Assembly: GCA_964019415.1 (NCBI GenBank)
Contig: OZ025869.1
Location: forward strand, 2,679,142-2,743,141
Direction of reading: 5' to 3'
Source: Ianthella basta
Lineage: Eukaryota > Porifera > Demospongiae > Verongiida > Ianthellidae
Length of the DNA stretch: 64,000 nt
The notes under the pieces are model-generated. The model did not search any database and was not told where the DNA came from. It worked only from the letters and a program-made list of their open reading frames with translations. Made by a program: the position numbers and the translations under genes. Positions 1-10,899 of the stretch are shown here, one piece after another. Position 1 is the stretch's first letter. Each line of letters starts with the position of its first letter.

Positions 1-209
1 CGATTGTGAATTAAGTAACAACATTAGACCATTAAGTAAATTTCACAACTAGCATAATTATAACACACCTCTCATCTACATGGTATGAAATATCCAGTGA
101 CGTGTATAGGGATTGTACTAAGTTCTGCAATAGAATAATCACATGCAACTAATGAACAAAAGAATGCATGGGAAATGCAACATTGTATGCTTTTCTTTAC
201 GGGACTTAC

Positions 210-702
210 TGACAATCTCCGTGGCAATCGCTCTTTGTTTCTGAAACTGAGCTGGCCATTGCTTTGAACCTAACATTGGATACAGATAAAATGTGATGAT
301 ACATGATTTGAAATTTGTTCCATTATTAATCAATGAGTATGCATGTACCAACTTGTTCCCTCATCTCATTAATCTGCCGCTGTTGCTCCTCAGCCAGTGC
401 TTTTAGGGCACTGGCCTCCCTCTGCAGAGAACCAGTCAGCTGCTGCAGGTCATTTACAGCTGTAGCCTGCATAGCTACAATGTCTTGCAAGTCCAAGGAA
501 GCCTGATCATCCACAAAACCATCACCAAAGGAATACATCGGATTCTAAGGACACAAAGTGAAATGACTATAAGAGAGCAATGGTTTAATACTACAGTGTA
601 TGTTATTTGTTTGTACTATGACTGTAATTGCAGAACCTTGATTTTATTACAAACTCACTGTTGTGAAGGTGGAACAGTCATTGCGGGATGATGGGGCTTC
701 AC
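210..702 (-). CDS. Three exons of a small coiled-coil gene (partial)
   Basis: Three exons on the minus strand read in one frame: 702-659 (after ttgcag, before gtgagt), 544-353 (after ccttag, before gttggt) and 269-210 (after a ttag acceptor, before gtaagt). All join in phase 0. The middle exon is rich in Gln, Glu, Leu and Ala and has heptad spacing (LQQLTGSLQREASALKALAE), typical of a coiled coil. An open stretch at about 925-750, rich in Pro, Ser and Thr, could be a further upstream exon. Proteins of this shape (short linker plus Gln/Glu coiled coil) are common at the C-terminus of Harbinger-associated Myb-like proteins, but no Myb-like domain is visible here, so no function is assigned. The exon joins are predicted by eye. 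Confidence 0.4.
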
Positions 703-929
703 CTGCAATATACAGTATGAAAGATAAAATCACACCATTTAAGTGACATTCCACTTACAGTAAAACCTACTTGGAGTAGATCTCTGCCTGCTCATTACTG
801 CAGTCCACCCAAAGTTCATATACTAAAGTGAACCTACTTGGAGTAGAACTTGTGAATCGTGATCTAGGGGTACTGGTAAGAGGTGCTGCTCCTGTCTGTC
901 TAGCAGTACCAGCTGTTGGTGCAGGCAAT

Positions 930-1820
930 AACAGCACAGCATTATCAAAATAGCTAGCTATCTTTCAGCAGAGCACTATGAAGCAAGAAAATGTGAATGG
1001 AACCGACCTGAACTTGAGCGACCTTGAAAATCTCTTGCATAGAAAGGCATAGCTAGCTGCAACTGTATAAACTTTAGCTGTTATATAACTCTTTTAACGT
1101 TCAAACTTCGCGCCCGTTGACAGCTGATCGAGTTGTTCTAAGTACGCATGCTCAGAAAACACGTGCTCGACCTTCAAGATGGCCGACCACTTGCGCATGC
1201 GCAGTAAGTACGTGATCGACGTTGTAAGATGGCTGACGTCAACCGTACGAGTTGCGCTGCGAGTGCATCGAGTCGACTTTGCCCTCACTGCGACAGATGG
1301 CTGTCGCGCACTGCTTTCAATGAGCACAGAGCACTCTATTTTCATAAGGATACATCTTCGTGGAAGAGAGAAGCACATGTACGTTGGTTGCTGCGAAAGT
1401 AGCAATTGCTTCCTAGCTACCTAGCTAACCATGCCCAGGACATGATGGTTACGTACTTATAATCGGGCTAAATAGCTAGCTACACGGAACAAGCTCTTTC
1501 CGCTATGATTCAGCTAGCTACAAGAGTAGCACATTCTGCTCAGCTATCGCTGAACAGTAGAAAGTCGCTATGAAGTGCAGAAACCAATTTTATAGCTAGC
1601 TACAGTGCCAGTCAGTCGTAATTGCCTTGTGTAGCTAGCTAGCTACAGTGGTCTCATCTAGCTACAGCTAGCTAGCAAGTCCCCCGTAGCTAGCTTTTAG
1701 TGAACAATGCACTGAGGCTTCTGTTATGTAGCATAGCTATGCAGACATTGATGAAGCCAACCTGGCCACTGACTTGCGATTGCTAGCTAGCTATTTCCAG
1801 TCTGCAGATAAGTGTCAGTA
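930..1820. other. Intergenic, rich in tagctagc
   Basis: No supported gene. From about 930 to 1800 the DNA is scattered with runs of the self-complementary word agctagct, with the densest patch at 1590-1700. Short ORFs on both strands near 1100-1420 overlap each other antisense and have no recognisable domain. Confidence 0.5.
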
Positions 1821-1821
1821 T

Positions 1822-3571
1822 CTATACCAAATTTACTTTCTTTCCACAGAGTGAGAGTGTAGCAGCTAAACGATCTGAGTGTAATACTGTGATCTCTGCG
1901 TTTGAAGCAGTACTGCCATCCATGCACCCCCTTCCTGATTGGGATGAAACTGTCCAGTCTGGAGGTGGTTCTGTACCAGACCAAAGTGAAGCAGGGAGCA
2001 TGTCTGACTCTGACACAAGTGATGATTCAGAGCCCTTCTTGAGCACTATGCCATCAACCAAATCTGGTGCTATGTGGCTAAAGCGACTGCGGTACATCTC
2101 TTTCTGACGTGATCCCAAAACGTACATCTTTCCTTTCTCAGATGGACACGCTTTTCCAAAATCAACAATAGTTGGCCAAAGTCGAGGTACAGGGGCTTCA
2201 TTGCTTGCTGGTAAGCAGTCGCTTAGTGCTACATTGTCTGCTTTCAGGTCATTGTGCAGGATGCCTTTCCCATGTATATGGGAAAGTCCTGCAGCGATAC
2301 CTGCAAAGGAAGTGTATATACAACCGGCTTTAAAAGCCAGCTGACAATCCCTAGCTACAATATAATAGTTGTATAAATCCTGTACTTTCGGCTGTTGCAA
2401 CAATATACAACTGTAATAGTATATTGATGGAAGTAATACTATATATTCACACTGCAATATACCAGAATACCAGTATACCAGCCAGCTTTGCTTACAAATT
2501 TAAAATAGTGTAATTAAACATATCATTGCAGATTATCCCACTTATACAGCTTACCTAGCAAAATCAGTATGCAATCTTCTGTCATGATAGAATTGCTGCC
2601 TTTAAGCAAGGACTGAAGTGTTGTGGGTGAATTACCAACAGTGCTTAAAGACATGACCAGGGAAGGTAGTACATTGGACACCAAACCGTAAATAGCACCA
2701 AAGAAATGTGGTGTATTGGGATGTCCAGAGCAACACTGCATAAATAGGTCAACAAAACATGAACAAAATCATGCGGAACTTATGCACAATCACTGCATCA
2801 AGCAAACACTGCATGAACACCTTGCAGCATGAAAGTGTGGTAATACTCACCTGTAACATTTTAGCTTCCATTAAAACGTTCTTTTCTTGTATGATTCGGT
2901 GGTGAGGAGACTTCACTGCAACATTCATTCCAGCGTACCACATGACCTGACATGTGCCAAAGGTACCCTTTCCAAGCCACTCTATAAGAATATGGACATG
3001 AACTACATCCTAACACCATCCAAACCTATACGGTCAGATGCTACTAATGATGTTACAGAAAGGCTTGAGAGGTGACGGGGAAGAAGAAGCTATGATGAGG
3101 TTTGACCTTATGGCAACCATAGTTGAATCCTCTGAACACCAGGAGCTAGAATCAACATAAATAATATATATACTTATGCATGAACAGAGCCAAGTGACGG
3201 AAAGACACTATAGCTAGTTATGGTGTAGATCTTAGGGTTAGGGTTAGGGTTAACCCTAACCCTAACTCATGATCCTCCACGAATGCATCTTACCTATTGC
3301 TGGATGGTTCAGTAGAGGTCTAACTGATCCTTCTGCAAGCTGTTGTACATCATCATACTGAAAATCAGGGATAAGTCCAGTGGTAGAGAGACTCTTCCTC
3401 ATTCTGGGTGACTTCCTCAGTTGTGTCAATGTCTTTTCTAGTCTCACAATCTTCAGTCCTTGCACTTCTACTGTCTTCTTAAGTGATCTTCTTGTCCTAC
3501 TCCTTCGCTGGTTGCGTGTGGTATACACAGATGAGTGTCCTTGTCTCTTAGCAGGCATATCAACTGGCTGA
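1822..3571 (-). CDS. Divergent protein kinase, four exons
   Basis: Minus-strand exons 3571-3294, 2981-2851, 2735-2555 and 2300 to about 2017 or 1822 join with matching phases and canonical gtaag or gtgag donors. Exon 1 is basic and coiled-coil-like. Exon 2 starts the kinase fold with the glycine-rich loop GKGTFG, the ATP-binding lysine in VAVK and the helix-C glutamate in LMEAKML. Exon 3 spans the hinge. Exon 4 has the catalytic loop HNDLKADN, the magnesium motif DFGK and the activation-segment end HIAPDL. The Arg of the usual HRD is Asn here, while the catalytic Asp, the Asn and the DFG Asp are kept, so catalysis is possible without an RD-type activation switch. After HIAPDLVDG the frame continues into low-complexity Ser/Glu-rich sequence instead of the expected helix F, so the C-lobe exons are missing or far away. 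The family is uncertain, most likely a tyrosine-kinase-like type. Confidence 0.75.
3232..3266. repeat. Head-to-head interstitial telomere-type repeat
   Basis: Three TTAGGG units run into two and a half CCCTAA units with the mirror point at 3251/3252. TTAGGG is the telomere repeat of most animals. The block lies in the presumed 5' part of the kinase locus, just after exon 1's donor side. Confidence 0.85.
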
Positions 3572-3744
3572 CTGAAAAACACAAGAATATGACAGCTATA
3601 AAGGCACCAGCTTATTTATTGTGCAGACAGATCTAGAAGCCATGCATTCACCCTGCATTCCATGCCTATTAGTGGGAATTAGACAGCCACCTAAAGCCCC
3701 ATCAGTGCTACACACAGGTATAGCTACAAATTCCTTCAGACCTA

Positions 3745-4440
3745 GTCTCCAATGCTGAGTGTATACAACACCACATGTACACACATCTAACACCAAATTC
3801 CTGCAGCATGGTCCACATACCCTACTTTCCAAAGACCTCAATCACACATCCCCAGTAAATAGGTACCCTGCATACTAATTCGAGGAGGTTCACCGCGCAA
3901 CACTTGTATGACAAGCGAGCTGATAACGCAGCCTCTGCAGAGTCCTGTGCTACATAGGTTTTACCAATGCTGAGTGTATACAGCACCACACACACATGCA
4001 GCACCAAATTCCTTCAGCAATTGTTTCCAATGCTCAGTGTATACAGCGCCACACGCACATGTAACACCAAATTCCTGCAGCACGGATCACATACCCTACT
4101 TCCCAAAGGATCCCCAGTATATAGGTTCCCTGCATACTAATTCGAGGAGGTTCACCGCGCAACACTTGTATGACAAGCGAGCTGATAACGCAGCCTCTGC
4201 AGAGTCCTGTGCTACATAGGTTTTACCAATGCTGAGTGTATACAGCACCACACACACATGCAGCACCAAATTCCTTCAGCAATTGTTTCCAATGCTCAGT
4301 GTATACAGCGCCACACGCACATGTAACACCAAATTCCTGCAGCACGGATCACATACCCTACTTCCCAAAGGATCCCCAGTATATAGGGTTTACCAATGCT
4401 GAGTGTATACAGCGCCACATGCACAATACACCAAATTCCC
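3745..4440. repeat. 262-bp tandem repeat, about 2.6 copies
   Basis: Landmarks recur exactly 262 bp apart (for example gaggaggttcaccgcgcaac near 3880 and 4142, and matching 50-codon reading frames beginning at 3974 and 4236). A diverged first copy starts near 3745 and a partial last copy ends near 4440. Each unit holds a smaller internal duplication around gctcagtgtatacagcgcc. The ORFs in it are by-products of the repeat. Confidence 0.85.
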
Positions 4441-4959
4441 CAAATTCCTAACCCTAGCCCTAACACCAAATTCCTGTAGCATGGATCACAAAGCTACCCT
4501 AGCTATCTTCCAAAGTTATGCCCAAGGGGTGGGTGGATGTGCATCAGCTGTCTGACAATCCCCACCTCTGAGCTGGGGCATCTCAGGTGGGGGAGGTGGA
4601 GACAACGATTGATATATAGATAGGTGCATATAGTAACATTGGCTGCAGTGACTAATAGCATCAAATTGTTGGCTCATTAGCAACTAAACAATGAATAGCT
4701 AAGGGAGGAATGCTCAGTGACACCACAGGTTGTCTAAATTCACGTCTAGACTCAGCTTCTATGTCTTTCAGAGGTCTTCACCCGCCAAGTTCAGGATATT
4801 TCCGTCGTATTCATCGCACCTTATCTCAGTGGGTAAGCCTTCAAGCCTTAATACAGGGTTTCACTCGTAGCGAACACCCACGTGCACGGTATATGTTACG
4901 TATATATTAGATTGGCATAGCTATGGTACGCGCTGTACGTGCAATAGATCCACGGTGGA

Positions 4960-5228
4960 ATGGGGAAGACAAAAAGGAAAAGATCAGCAAGCTACAGAAG
5001 GAGACAAACGAAGAATCGGCGTAAGGCCAAGATCGAATTGACGAAAAGAGCGCGCGAAGACAAGAATCGAGCGCAAATGCCGATAGCCCAGCGTCCTCCA
5101 TCCCCGATTGCTACGGAGCTCGAGGTGGCTCGCAAAGATTGTAGCTCTGAACAGGTAGATGCGAAAGGTGAGCGTAGTTACTTCCCAGAAGAACACGCTA
5201 GAGATGTTGAGGACAAAGAATGCACTTA
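4960..5228 (+). pseudogene. Basic/Cys-rich ORF interrupted by a Harbinger insertion
   Basis: The reading frame starts with a very basic segment (MGKTKRKRSASYRRR) and runs 89 codons, closing just inside the transposon that begins at 5229. On the far side of the transposon, from 7913, the same frame can stay open for about 80 codons if the duplicated target is counted once as TTA. That part holds a Cys/His-rich stretch (CTYCQRL and FHSECVQCK) that resembles a zinc-binding module. If the target is read as TAA the frame stops at once. The host protein is not recognised. A basic N-terminus plus Cys cluster would fit a nucleic-acid-binding protein, which is inference only. Confidence 0.45.
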
Positions 5229-5412
5229 GGCGGCGTTCACACTACGGTAGAAATGACGGCGACGGCGACGGTACGGTCACTTTTCGTCGTTCACACTTCA
5301 CGTTACGTAACGTGGCCGTGACCGTGGGCGTGAACGTCACCGTGGCAATGGCCGCCACGGTGACGGTTACGATGACGGCAGTCGAAGGTGTTATTCAGCG
5401 AAGAAGCGAGCG

Positions 5413-6300
5413 ATGGCAGCTAAGGGCAAGAAGCCAAGAGTACAATGGGATTCGGAAGTCGAAAGAAAGCTGATCGACATCTGGGCGGACATCCTCGAAG
5501 AATTTGGCGGCAAAACGATCAAGAGGAAGAAGAAAGAGGCAATCGCGACCACCCGCCTGAACGTTTATGTGTCTGAGGAGCTCAGCAGAGCTGAGAAATA
5601 CACGGAGAAGGAAGTTTGCAACAAGATTGACAGCATCTTGAGGAAAGGAAAGAGTACGTACGTAAATTACCAGAAGAAGGGGGAGACAGGAAAAGAATAT
5701 ACGCAGGAAGAAGCCGATTTGGATTTGGAAGCTGCAGAAGCCCACTGGCCTAACTTTAAGACGTTCTATGAACGTTTCAAGGATCATCCTGCGTTGGGCC
5801 CAGGATCGGTGGATGACACAGCAGTGACCCCCATTGCCACAAGAGAAGAGGTTGTGGAGCTGGAAGGAGACGTTTCCACACCAAGCAGTTCTAGATGCCC
5901 AAGCAGGCAGTCAAACAAAAGCATCGGAGCTGATAGTGATAGTGAAGAGGAGGAAGATGAAATTCCTATTCCTGCTAAGAAGGCCAAAGGCGAGGAAACG
6001 CCACTTGTTGCCAGGGTTGGGAAGAAGAAGGGCAAGCAGACAGGAGCAACACAGTTCCTTGTAGCATTTGGTGAGCTGCAGGAACAGACTCAGATGAAAC
6101 AGCAGGAGCATGAGCGCAAGATGCAGCAAGAGTCTATGGCCTTCCAGCAGAAAATGGAGCAGGATAGGATAAAGTTCGAGGCAGAACTTTCAACAAGTCT
6201 GCAGCAGCAGAGCAGCCAGTTTCAAGCTAACTTGATGCAGCAAAACCAACTTTTTCAAGCTGAGTTATTCAAGAAATTGTTCGAAAAAAAGGACGACTAG
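5413..6300 (+). CDS. Harbinger Myb/SANT-like DNA-binding protein
   Basis: A 295-residue protein. Residues about 8-130 resemble the Myb/SANT-like (trihelix/MADF) domain of Harbinger accessory proteins: a tryptophan at the start of helix 1 (VQWDSEVERKLIDIWADI), a second helix near VCNKIDSILRKGKSTY, then a third segment ending in WPNFKTFYERF. Next come an acidic stretch (DSDSEEEEDE), two Lys-rich nuclear-localisation-like patches (PAKKAKG and GKKKGK) and a Gln/Met-rich coiled coil from about 215 to the end. In studied Harbingers this protein binds transposon ends and brings the transposase into the nucleus. The ATG at 5413 lies about 185 bp inside the left end and no better upstream start is in frame. 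Confidence 0.9.
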   Translation: MAAKGKKPRVQWDSEVERKLIDIWADILEEFGGKTIKRKKKEAIATTRLNVYVSEELSRAEKYTEKEVCNKIDSILRKGKSTYVNYQKKGETGKEYTQEEADLDLEAAEAHWPNFKTFYERFKDHPALGPGSVDDTAVTPIATREEVVELEGDVSTPSSSRCPSRQSNKSIGADSDSEEEEDEIPIPAKKAKGEETPLVARVGKKKGKQTGATQFLVAFGELQEQTQMKQQEHERKMQQESMAFQQKMEQDRIKFEAELSTSLQQQSSQFQANLMQQNQLFQAELFKKLFEKKDD

Positions 6301-6476
6301 CTAGGTAATTTCAGACTATAATTGTGCTGTCTTCAAGCCTTTTATTGAAACACTTATTATATTACATTATTATTATTACAAGGCTTATTACTATTGCTTA
6401 TATTCATGTGCACTTTAAGTTCTGCATTGTTGATGTAGCTATATATACCATGTAGTGGAAGTTGTTCATCAAATAA

Positions 6477-7808
6477 TCACTGTGGGGCTGGCCTGGTGCG
6501 ATGAATATGTCTTGCAAGAGCTTCTCGAACACTGGCTGCTGATCCAATTACTGCAGTCACTTGTAAATTGGGTGGTGTGGTGTCAACGTAGACACTTTCA
6601 TCAGGAAGCCAACCAGGTTCAAATGGGCATTGGTGTCTTTCACAAACATTGTGCAAGGCACAACAGACCACTGCCACATGCCGTACAAACACTGGGTCCT
6701 TTATTGTGCATTTTCCATCCATAATTTTCCATCGCCCCTTCAACCTGCCAAATGCTTGCTCCACTACTCTCCTTGTACGTATCAGACTGTAGTTGAAGCT
6801 GCGTCTGTAGGCTGGTTGGCCCACATCATAGCACTTCATACAAGATGCTGAGAGGGGAAAAGCAGAGTCCGCTACAAGGAATGGTTTGATGTTCACTCCT
6901 GCAATGGACCTTGTAGGATGTGCCAGCCACTCGCCACTTGCAATCTTCTGGTGCATGATGCTGTTCCGATACGCATAGGAGTCACCTACTGAACCAGGTC
7001 TACCAGCATTGACATAGGTGAAAATCCCCCTTGCATCTACACAGGCTAGGACAATGATAGCAATGAACTTCTTATAGCAGAAGTAGGTGTCCCCAAACTC
7101 TGATGGCTTTTTCATAGGCATGAATGTACCGTCCAAAGCACCACCACAGCATGGCAACCCACACAAGGCTTCGAAATCTATCATTACACGATCCAACTCT
7201 TGTCCAGTGGGGAATAGAATTACCTCTGGAACAAGTCTCTCCCGAAGAATAGTGATGCCTTCATGTACTACCACTGCAACCGTGGACTTTCCAATAGCAT
7301 ACATAGCTGCCAGTTCAGAGAAGCTGCTGGCTTGAGCTAGCCAGTGCAAAAGAATGGCCATTCTCTTTGCTGGGACAAGTGGTCGTCGCAATTGAGTAGT
7401 TTCCTTTCTGAAATGCTTGCCAAACGTTTGGCAGAGATACCAGAAGGTATCTTTTGACATCCTGAAATGTTGTAGGTAACAATTCTCCTCCCAGTCAGGG
7501 TAAATCTTCCCCATGTTCCGCCACAAGAGACACACATCCTTCTCCCAGAAGCCCTGCTCTCGAGGTGCTGCCCAAAATCTTCTCGGAGCTCGAAGAGAGC
7601 GAACCATGTCCTGAAAGGGAGGCAGAACCAAGAGCGACGACCAAGAAAGCAGACGCGACAACGATCCGCGGCTGCTGGGTGGACGGCGCTGGTCCAAAAC
7701 GTTGTAGGAGAGTCTGCGAAGACGAATTCTTCGAGCGCGGTAGGCGCTAGACGGCTGCGCTAGCGAGAAAAGGTTGATCCACATGAGCACAATATCCACG
7801 GTAGCCAT
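6477..7808 (-). CDS. Harbinger DDE transposase
   Basis: A 443-residue protein with an uninterrupted frame. The DDE triad is visible: first Asp in GALDGTFMPM (about 230), second Asp in GSVGDSYAY (about 285) and the Glu in VVEQAFGRLKGRWK (about 365), the signature of PIF/Harbinger nucleases. Upstream is the usual N-terminal block with NCYLQHFRMSKDTFWYL. The first 90 residues are Arg/Leu-rich and poorly conserved in this family, so the true start could be one of the later Met codons. It is expected to cut at the TIRs together with the Myb-like partner encoded convergently in the same element. Confidence 0.95.
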   Translation of the reverse strand: MATVDIVLMWINLFSLAQPSSAYRARRIRLRRLSYNVLDQRRPPSSRGSLSRLLSWSSLLVLPPFQDMVRSLRAPRRFWAAPREQGFWEKDVCLLWRNMGKIYPDWEENCYLQHFRMSKDTFWYLCQTFGKHFRKETTQLRRPLVPAKRMAILLHWLAQASSFSELAAMYAIGKSTVAVVVHEGITILRERLVPEVILFPTGQELDRVMIDFEALCGLPCCGGALDGTFMPMKKPSEFGDTYFCYKKFIAIIVLACVDARGIFTYVNAGRPGSVGDSYAYRNSIMHQKIASGEWLAHPTRSIAGVNIKPFLVADSAFPLSASCMKCYDVGQPAYRRSFNYSLIRTRRVVEQAFGRLKGRWKIMDGKCTIKDPVFVRHVAVVCCALHNVCERHQCPFEPGWLPDESVYVDTTPPNLQVTAVIGSAASVREALARHIHRTRPAPQ

Positions 7809-8154
7809 TTTTCCTTCATTTACTACGGATAGGTGTGAACCGTTTGGTTTTCTACCGTCACCGTCGCCGCTACCGTCGCCGTCATTTCTACCGTAGTGTG
7901 AACGCCGCCTAACTGCCAGCGTTTATGTACACTGCTTTATCAAGAACAGTGTAAACCTCGTGTATTTCATTCTGAGTGTGTTCAGTGTAAAAGCAAAAGG
8001 CAAGCAAAGACAGTAAAAGCCAGACAATCGTTATATTACAGGATGTACTCAGGGGAGTCAGCTGGATCAAGATATCTACTTGCTGCACTTGCTGCCAAGA
8101 AGAATAAAGTCTGTCACACTGCTACTTCAAAGCATTGCATGGCTGTATGTTATC

Positions 8155-9140
8155 ATTAGCTTACACCAATAAATTTGAAATATGCATCATCATATCATAT
8201 CATATCATACCATCCAGCATCACTGGAGCACAAATAAGCTTACATGCATTTGCAAACTTAGCCCAACAAGTGAAATCAGGATATCTGGCAATTAAACAAG
8301 AATGCAGTTCTTCCACTGGTCAGCTGTTAAGTCTGCAAATCCAGAAGCAATTTGGATGGAATTCTCTCCATAATACTAAGAGACTTTAATGTAATTATTC
8401 TATTCATTCCAGCTATGCAGTTTTCAGGCCTTTCCATCACTTTTGCTTCAGTTAGCTAAATATAAACATACGTAACATATATATTATTTACTTCTTGTGA
8501 TTCGCACATACTTGAATCTTCATCCATGTGTGTGCAATTCAATGATGATGTATAGTGAAGAACTGGTTCTGCACTTGTGTTGTATGTGTTACTTATATAT
8601 TAGACAATACATGACATTGTGCAACTGTAAAATATAATACAGGTTGCAATGTATATACAATACATAAATACTACACTACACCTATGGATACCATGAATAC
8701 ACTTAACAGTATTATGAATATGATTATATATTCATGACATGGTTTAACAGAGTTTAACAACTCTGTTAACTATCAACTCTGTTAAACCCTGTTAACTAAG
8801 CTGTTATTGCAAGTTAACAAGATCTTGGTCAACACTGGTAACTAAGACCATTGGTGCAGTGATGTTTACGGATATAAAACCGGAACGGTTACGTAATTTG
8901 AATGAATGATAATGAGGAATACATAGGCACACATGCGCAATGCCTGATAAAATAACAAGCAATAATTGACGAAATAGTGCATACATTACAGATTGTCATG
9001 TCATTGTCATGTCATTGTCAGATTGTGAGTCATGCCGAGGGTACTCGACCCTCTGCAATCGCCAACTCGATCACTGCAGCAGATTGACGGGAGGAATGAG
9101 CAGACCTTGATCCTCTGATTGCTGCTATGGCTGCTCGCAG
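8155..9140. other. Intergenic, AT-rich
   Basis: No supported gene. A cluster of self-complementary words built on gttaac/aactctgtt lies at 8747-8815 and could fold back on itself. A short gtcattgtcat repeat is at 8995-9022. Confidence 0.5.
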
Positions 9141-9149
9141 GGGGTTACG

Positions 9150-9332
9150 TAATTGCACCGAGCGTATTTTCGTACTTTGAGCGAGCGTAACTCGGGAACA
9201 GGAGCAGCTATTGAAGCGCAACAAAGTGCAACAGAGAGTCCATCAACTGTGCTGTGACTCAGTACCACTAACTCAAAATCGATTTTTAGCGCGAAATGGT
9301 CCCTTTTCTCAAATCCGCTCACATATAGTAAA
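9150..9332. repeat. Half copy of a dispersed TIR element
   Basis: This stretch matches 40310-40483, the right half of the complete element at 39874-40483. Shared words include gcgtaactcggg/gcgtatctcggg, actaactcaaaatcgat and the end ctcaaatcygctcacatata. Here only one end is present. The shared minus-strand ORF fragments (ALCCASIAA) come from the repeat, not from a gene. Confidence 0.7.
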
Positions 9333-9372
9333 ACAGCTACTTGAGCTCATAATGGTAAGGTATCATTTAAGT

Positions 9373-10838
9373 TCAGTATATATAAATCTCAAGTTGTTCT
9401 ACTCCTATATTCTCCACACCAATGTAATTACGAGAACACATTCTCACTTCAATGTCATCACTCACTTCCTGGTTCAGTGTGGTAGTGAACCATGGTCCAC
9501 CTCTGTTACAACAAGTGCTCCCACTTACACACCCCTGCGAGTCCCACAGTGGATTTTCAAGATACCACTGACGCTTGTATGTTCCAGCATTCGCCGACTC
9601 ACAAAAGTAATTTTCTCCAACAAATGGAGGTGCGGAAGGACCGTGGTATAGGGAAGCACAGGGGCAAGTGGTATCATCATATCCGTGGTTATTTGATAAT
9701 GCCGCTGTAAAGGTCCAAATGTGGCTTCGAGGAGAGCCATGTGTCAGAGAAAGACCCGATACATAGGAGCTGTCCAGTGTTTTCAGACCACCAATCAAGT
9801 AGTTGTAGAAAGCAGGTGTTAAAAGTACTGGTATCCTCTGGCTCTCCCACAGACCTTAGTGTAGGGTACCCCATGTGTTGGGAAGGTGACTGAAGAACAG
9901 CTGACAGAGCCAATATGCGAACGAGTGCACATTCTGGTGGAGTTGAAGATGCTGTATGTCAATCCCTGTGGACAAGTATTGCTCGCATTAGTCATATCAA
10001 AATATGCCACTCTCCTCCACCCTACAGTAATGTTACCACAATTGTTAGTTTCCATGAGGCAGTAGACCTGTACAGCTCCTGTGGTAGTGTTGATCCAGTA
10101 GTACCCAGATGGAAGGGTAGAATTGCATTCATAGATCTCTGTGCAAGAAGTAGCAGGTATGTTCTTGGAGTTCTTGGTTTTGCAGACTAGCTGATTTCGC
10201 ACTTCCCCCAGAATGTCTCCCATAAGTTGCTCAAATATAGCATCATGTGCTGTACCAGGTGGTCCAGTAGTGCCATTCAATCCTGGTCTACCAGGTGGAC
10301 CCTGAGCTCCTGCTAGTCCTTGAAGCCCAACTGGTCCAACTGGTCCACATTCGCCGTCACTACCATTCATCCCTGATACTCCACTTGGGCCAACAGGTCC
10401 CCTTGGACCGAATGGTCCTTGCTCTCCAATGTTTCCTTTCATCCCTGGTTCACCTTGAAGGCCAGTTGGTTCCTGCTCACCAGACATTCCACTCATTCCT
10501 GGTTGCCCAGGGCTTCCAGCTGACCCCGTTTCACCCTTTGGTCCTTGAGGACCTCGTGGCCCCAGCTGTCCAGCACTACCCTTCAGTCCTGTTGGCCCCT
10601 GAAGCCCTGGAGCACCATCCAACCCATTTCTTCCATCTGCTCCGACCTCACCCTTGGGCCCAGGTTCACCAGGGGCTCCATTGTTGCCAGGTGTACCAGT
10701 GAGCACTGGAAGAGTTTGGAGCAGACACCTTTCGCCACAGACAGTCCCTGCAGCTTCTAATACTATTGAGAGGGCCATGATTACAGCCAAAACCTTGATG
10801 ACAAGAATGAATTCTGGCATCTTGCAATGCGTACACAT
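9373..10838 (-). pseudogene. Collagen-like protein A with fibrinogen-related C-terminus, frameshifted
   Basis: Single-exon gene of the local collagen-like family. It has a hydrophobic signal sequence (EFILVIKVLAVIMALSIVL) and then about 55 Gly-X-Y triplets, the longest collagen run in the cluster, from residue 48 to about 213 with one break (GEQEPTG). The cysteine-rich domain follows, with CNSTLPSGYYW, NNCGNITVGWRR and STRMCTR. The frame closes at 9819 after VCGRARGYQYF. The remainder (LSLTHGSP, CPCAS, NPLWDSQGC, STCCNRGGPWF, GVEQLEIYIY) continues in another frame from about 9810 to 9373. A one-base loss near 9812 explains this. Either it is a recent pseudogene or an assembly error. Its ETS-like site lies only about 46 bp upstream, unlike its relatives. 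Confidence 0.85.
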
Positions 10839-10883
10839 CTGTATCTGCTAATACAGTACCTTTCTGTCATTATAATGAATGTC

Positions 10884-10891
10884 ACTTCCTG
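10884..10891 (-). promoter_or_regulatory. ETS-like site upstream of collagen A
   Basis: CAGGAAGT on the minus strand, in the same GTCACTTCCTGT context seen upstream of genes B, C, D and E. The spacing to the ATG (about 46 bp) is shorter than the roughly 200 bp of the others, which suggests a deletion in this promoter. Confidence 0.4.
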
Positions 10892-10899
10892 TATAATTG

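Larger units (their letters stand above)
5229..7909. mobile_element. Complete PIF/Harbinger DNA transposon (Harbinger-1)
   Basis: The element is bounded by perfect 37-bp terminal inverted repeats starting GGCGGCGTTCACACTACGG, followed on both sides by GACGG-rich subterminal repeats. It is flanked by TTA on the left and TAA on the right, consistent with the TWA or TA target preference of Harbingers with one base changed. It carries the two genes expected of an autonomous Harbinger, a Myb/SANT-like protein on the plus strand and a DDE transposase on the minus strand, converging at about 6300-6477. Both reading frames are unbroken and the TIRs are identical, so it is probably young and possibly still mobile. 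Confidence 0.95.

Noticed and set aside
353-544. Exon reading NPMYSFGDGF taken as the kinase helix F (SDVYSFG)
   Set aside because: The invariant Asp is Pro, the sequence after YSFG does not look like a kinase, and a separate upstream exon (702-659) joins it in phase, so it belongs to another small gene.
1094-1424. Overlapping ORFs on both strands
   Set aside because: They overlap antisense, no domain is visible, and the region is low-complexity DNA.
3232-3266. True chromosome end
   Set aside because: Only a few units, head to head, with coding exons on both sides. It is an interstitial block.
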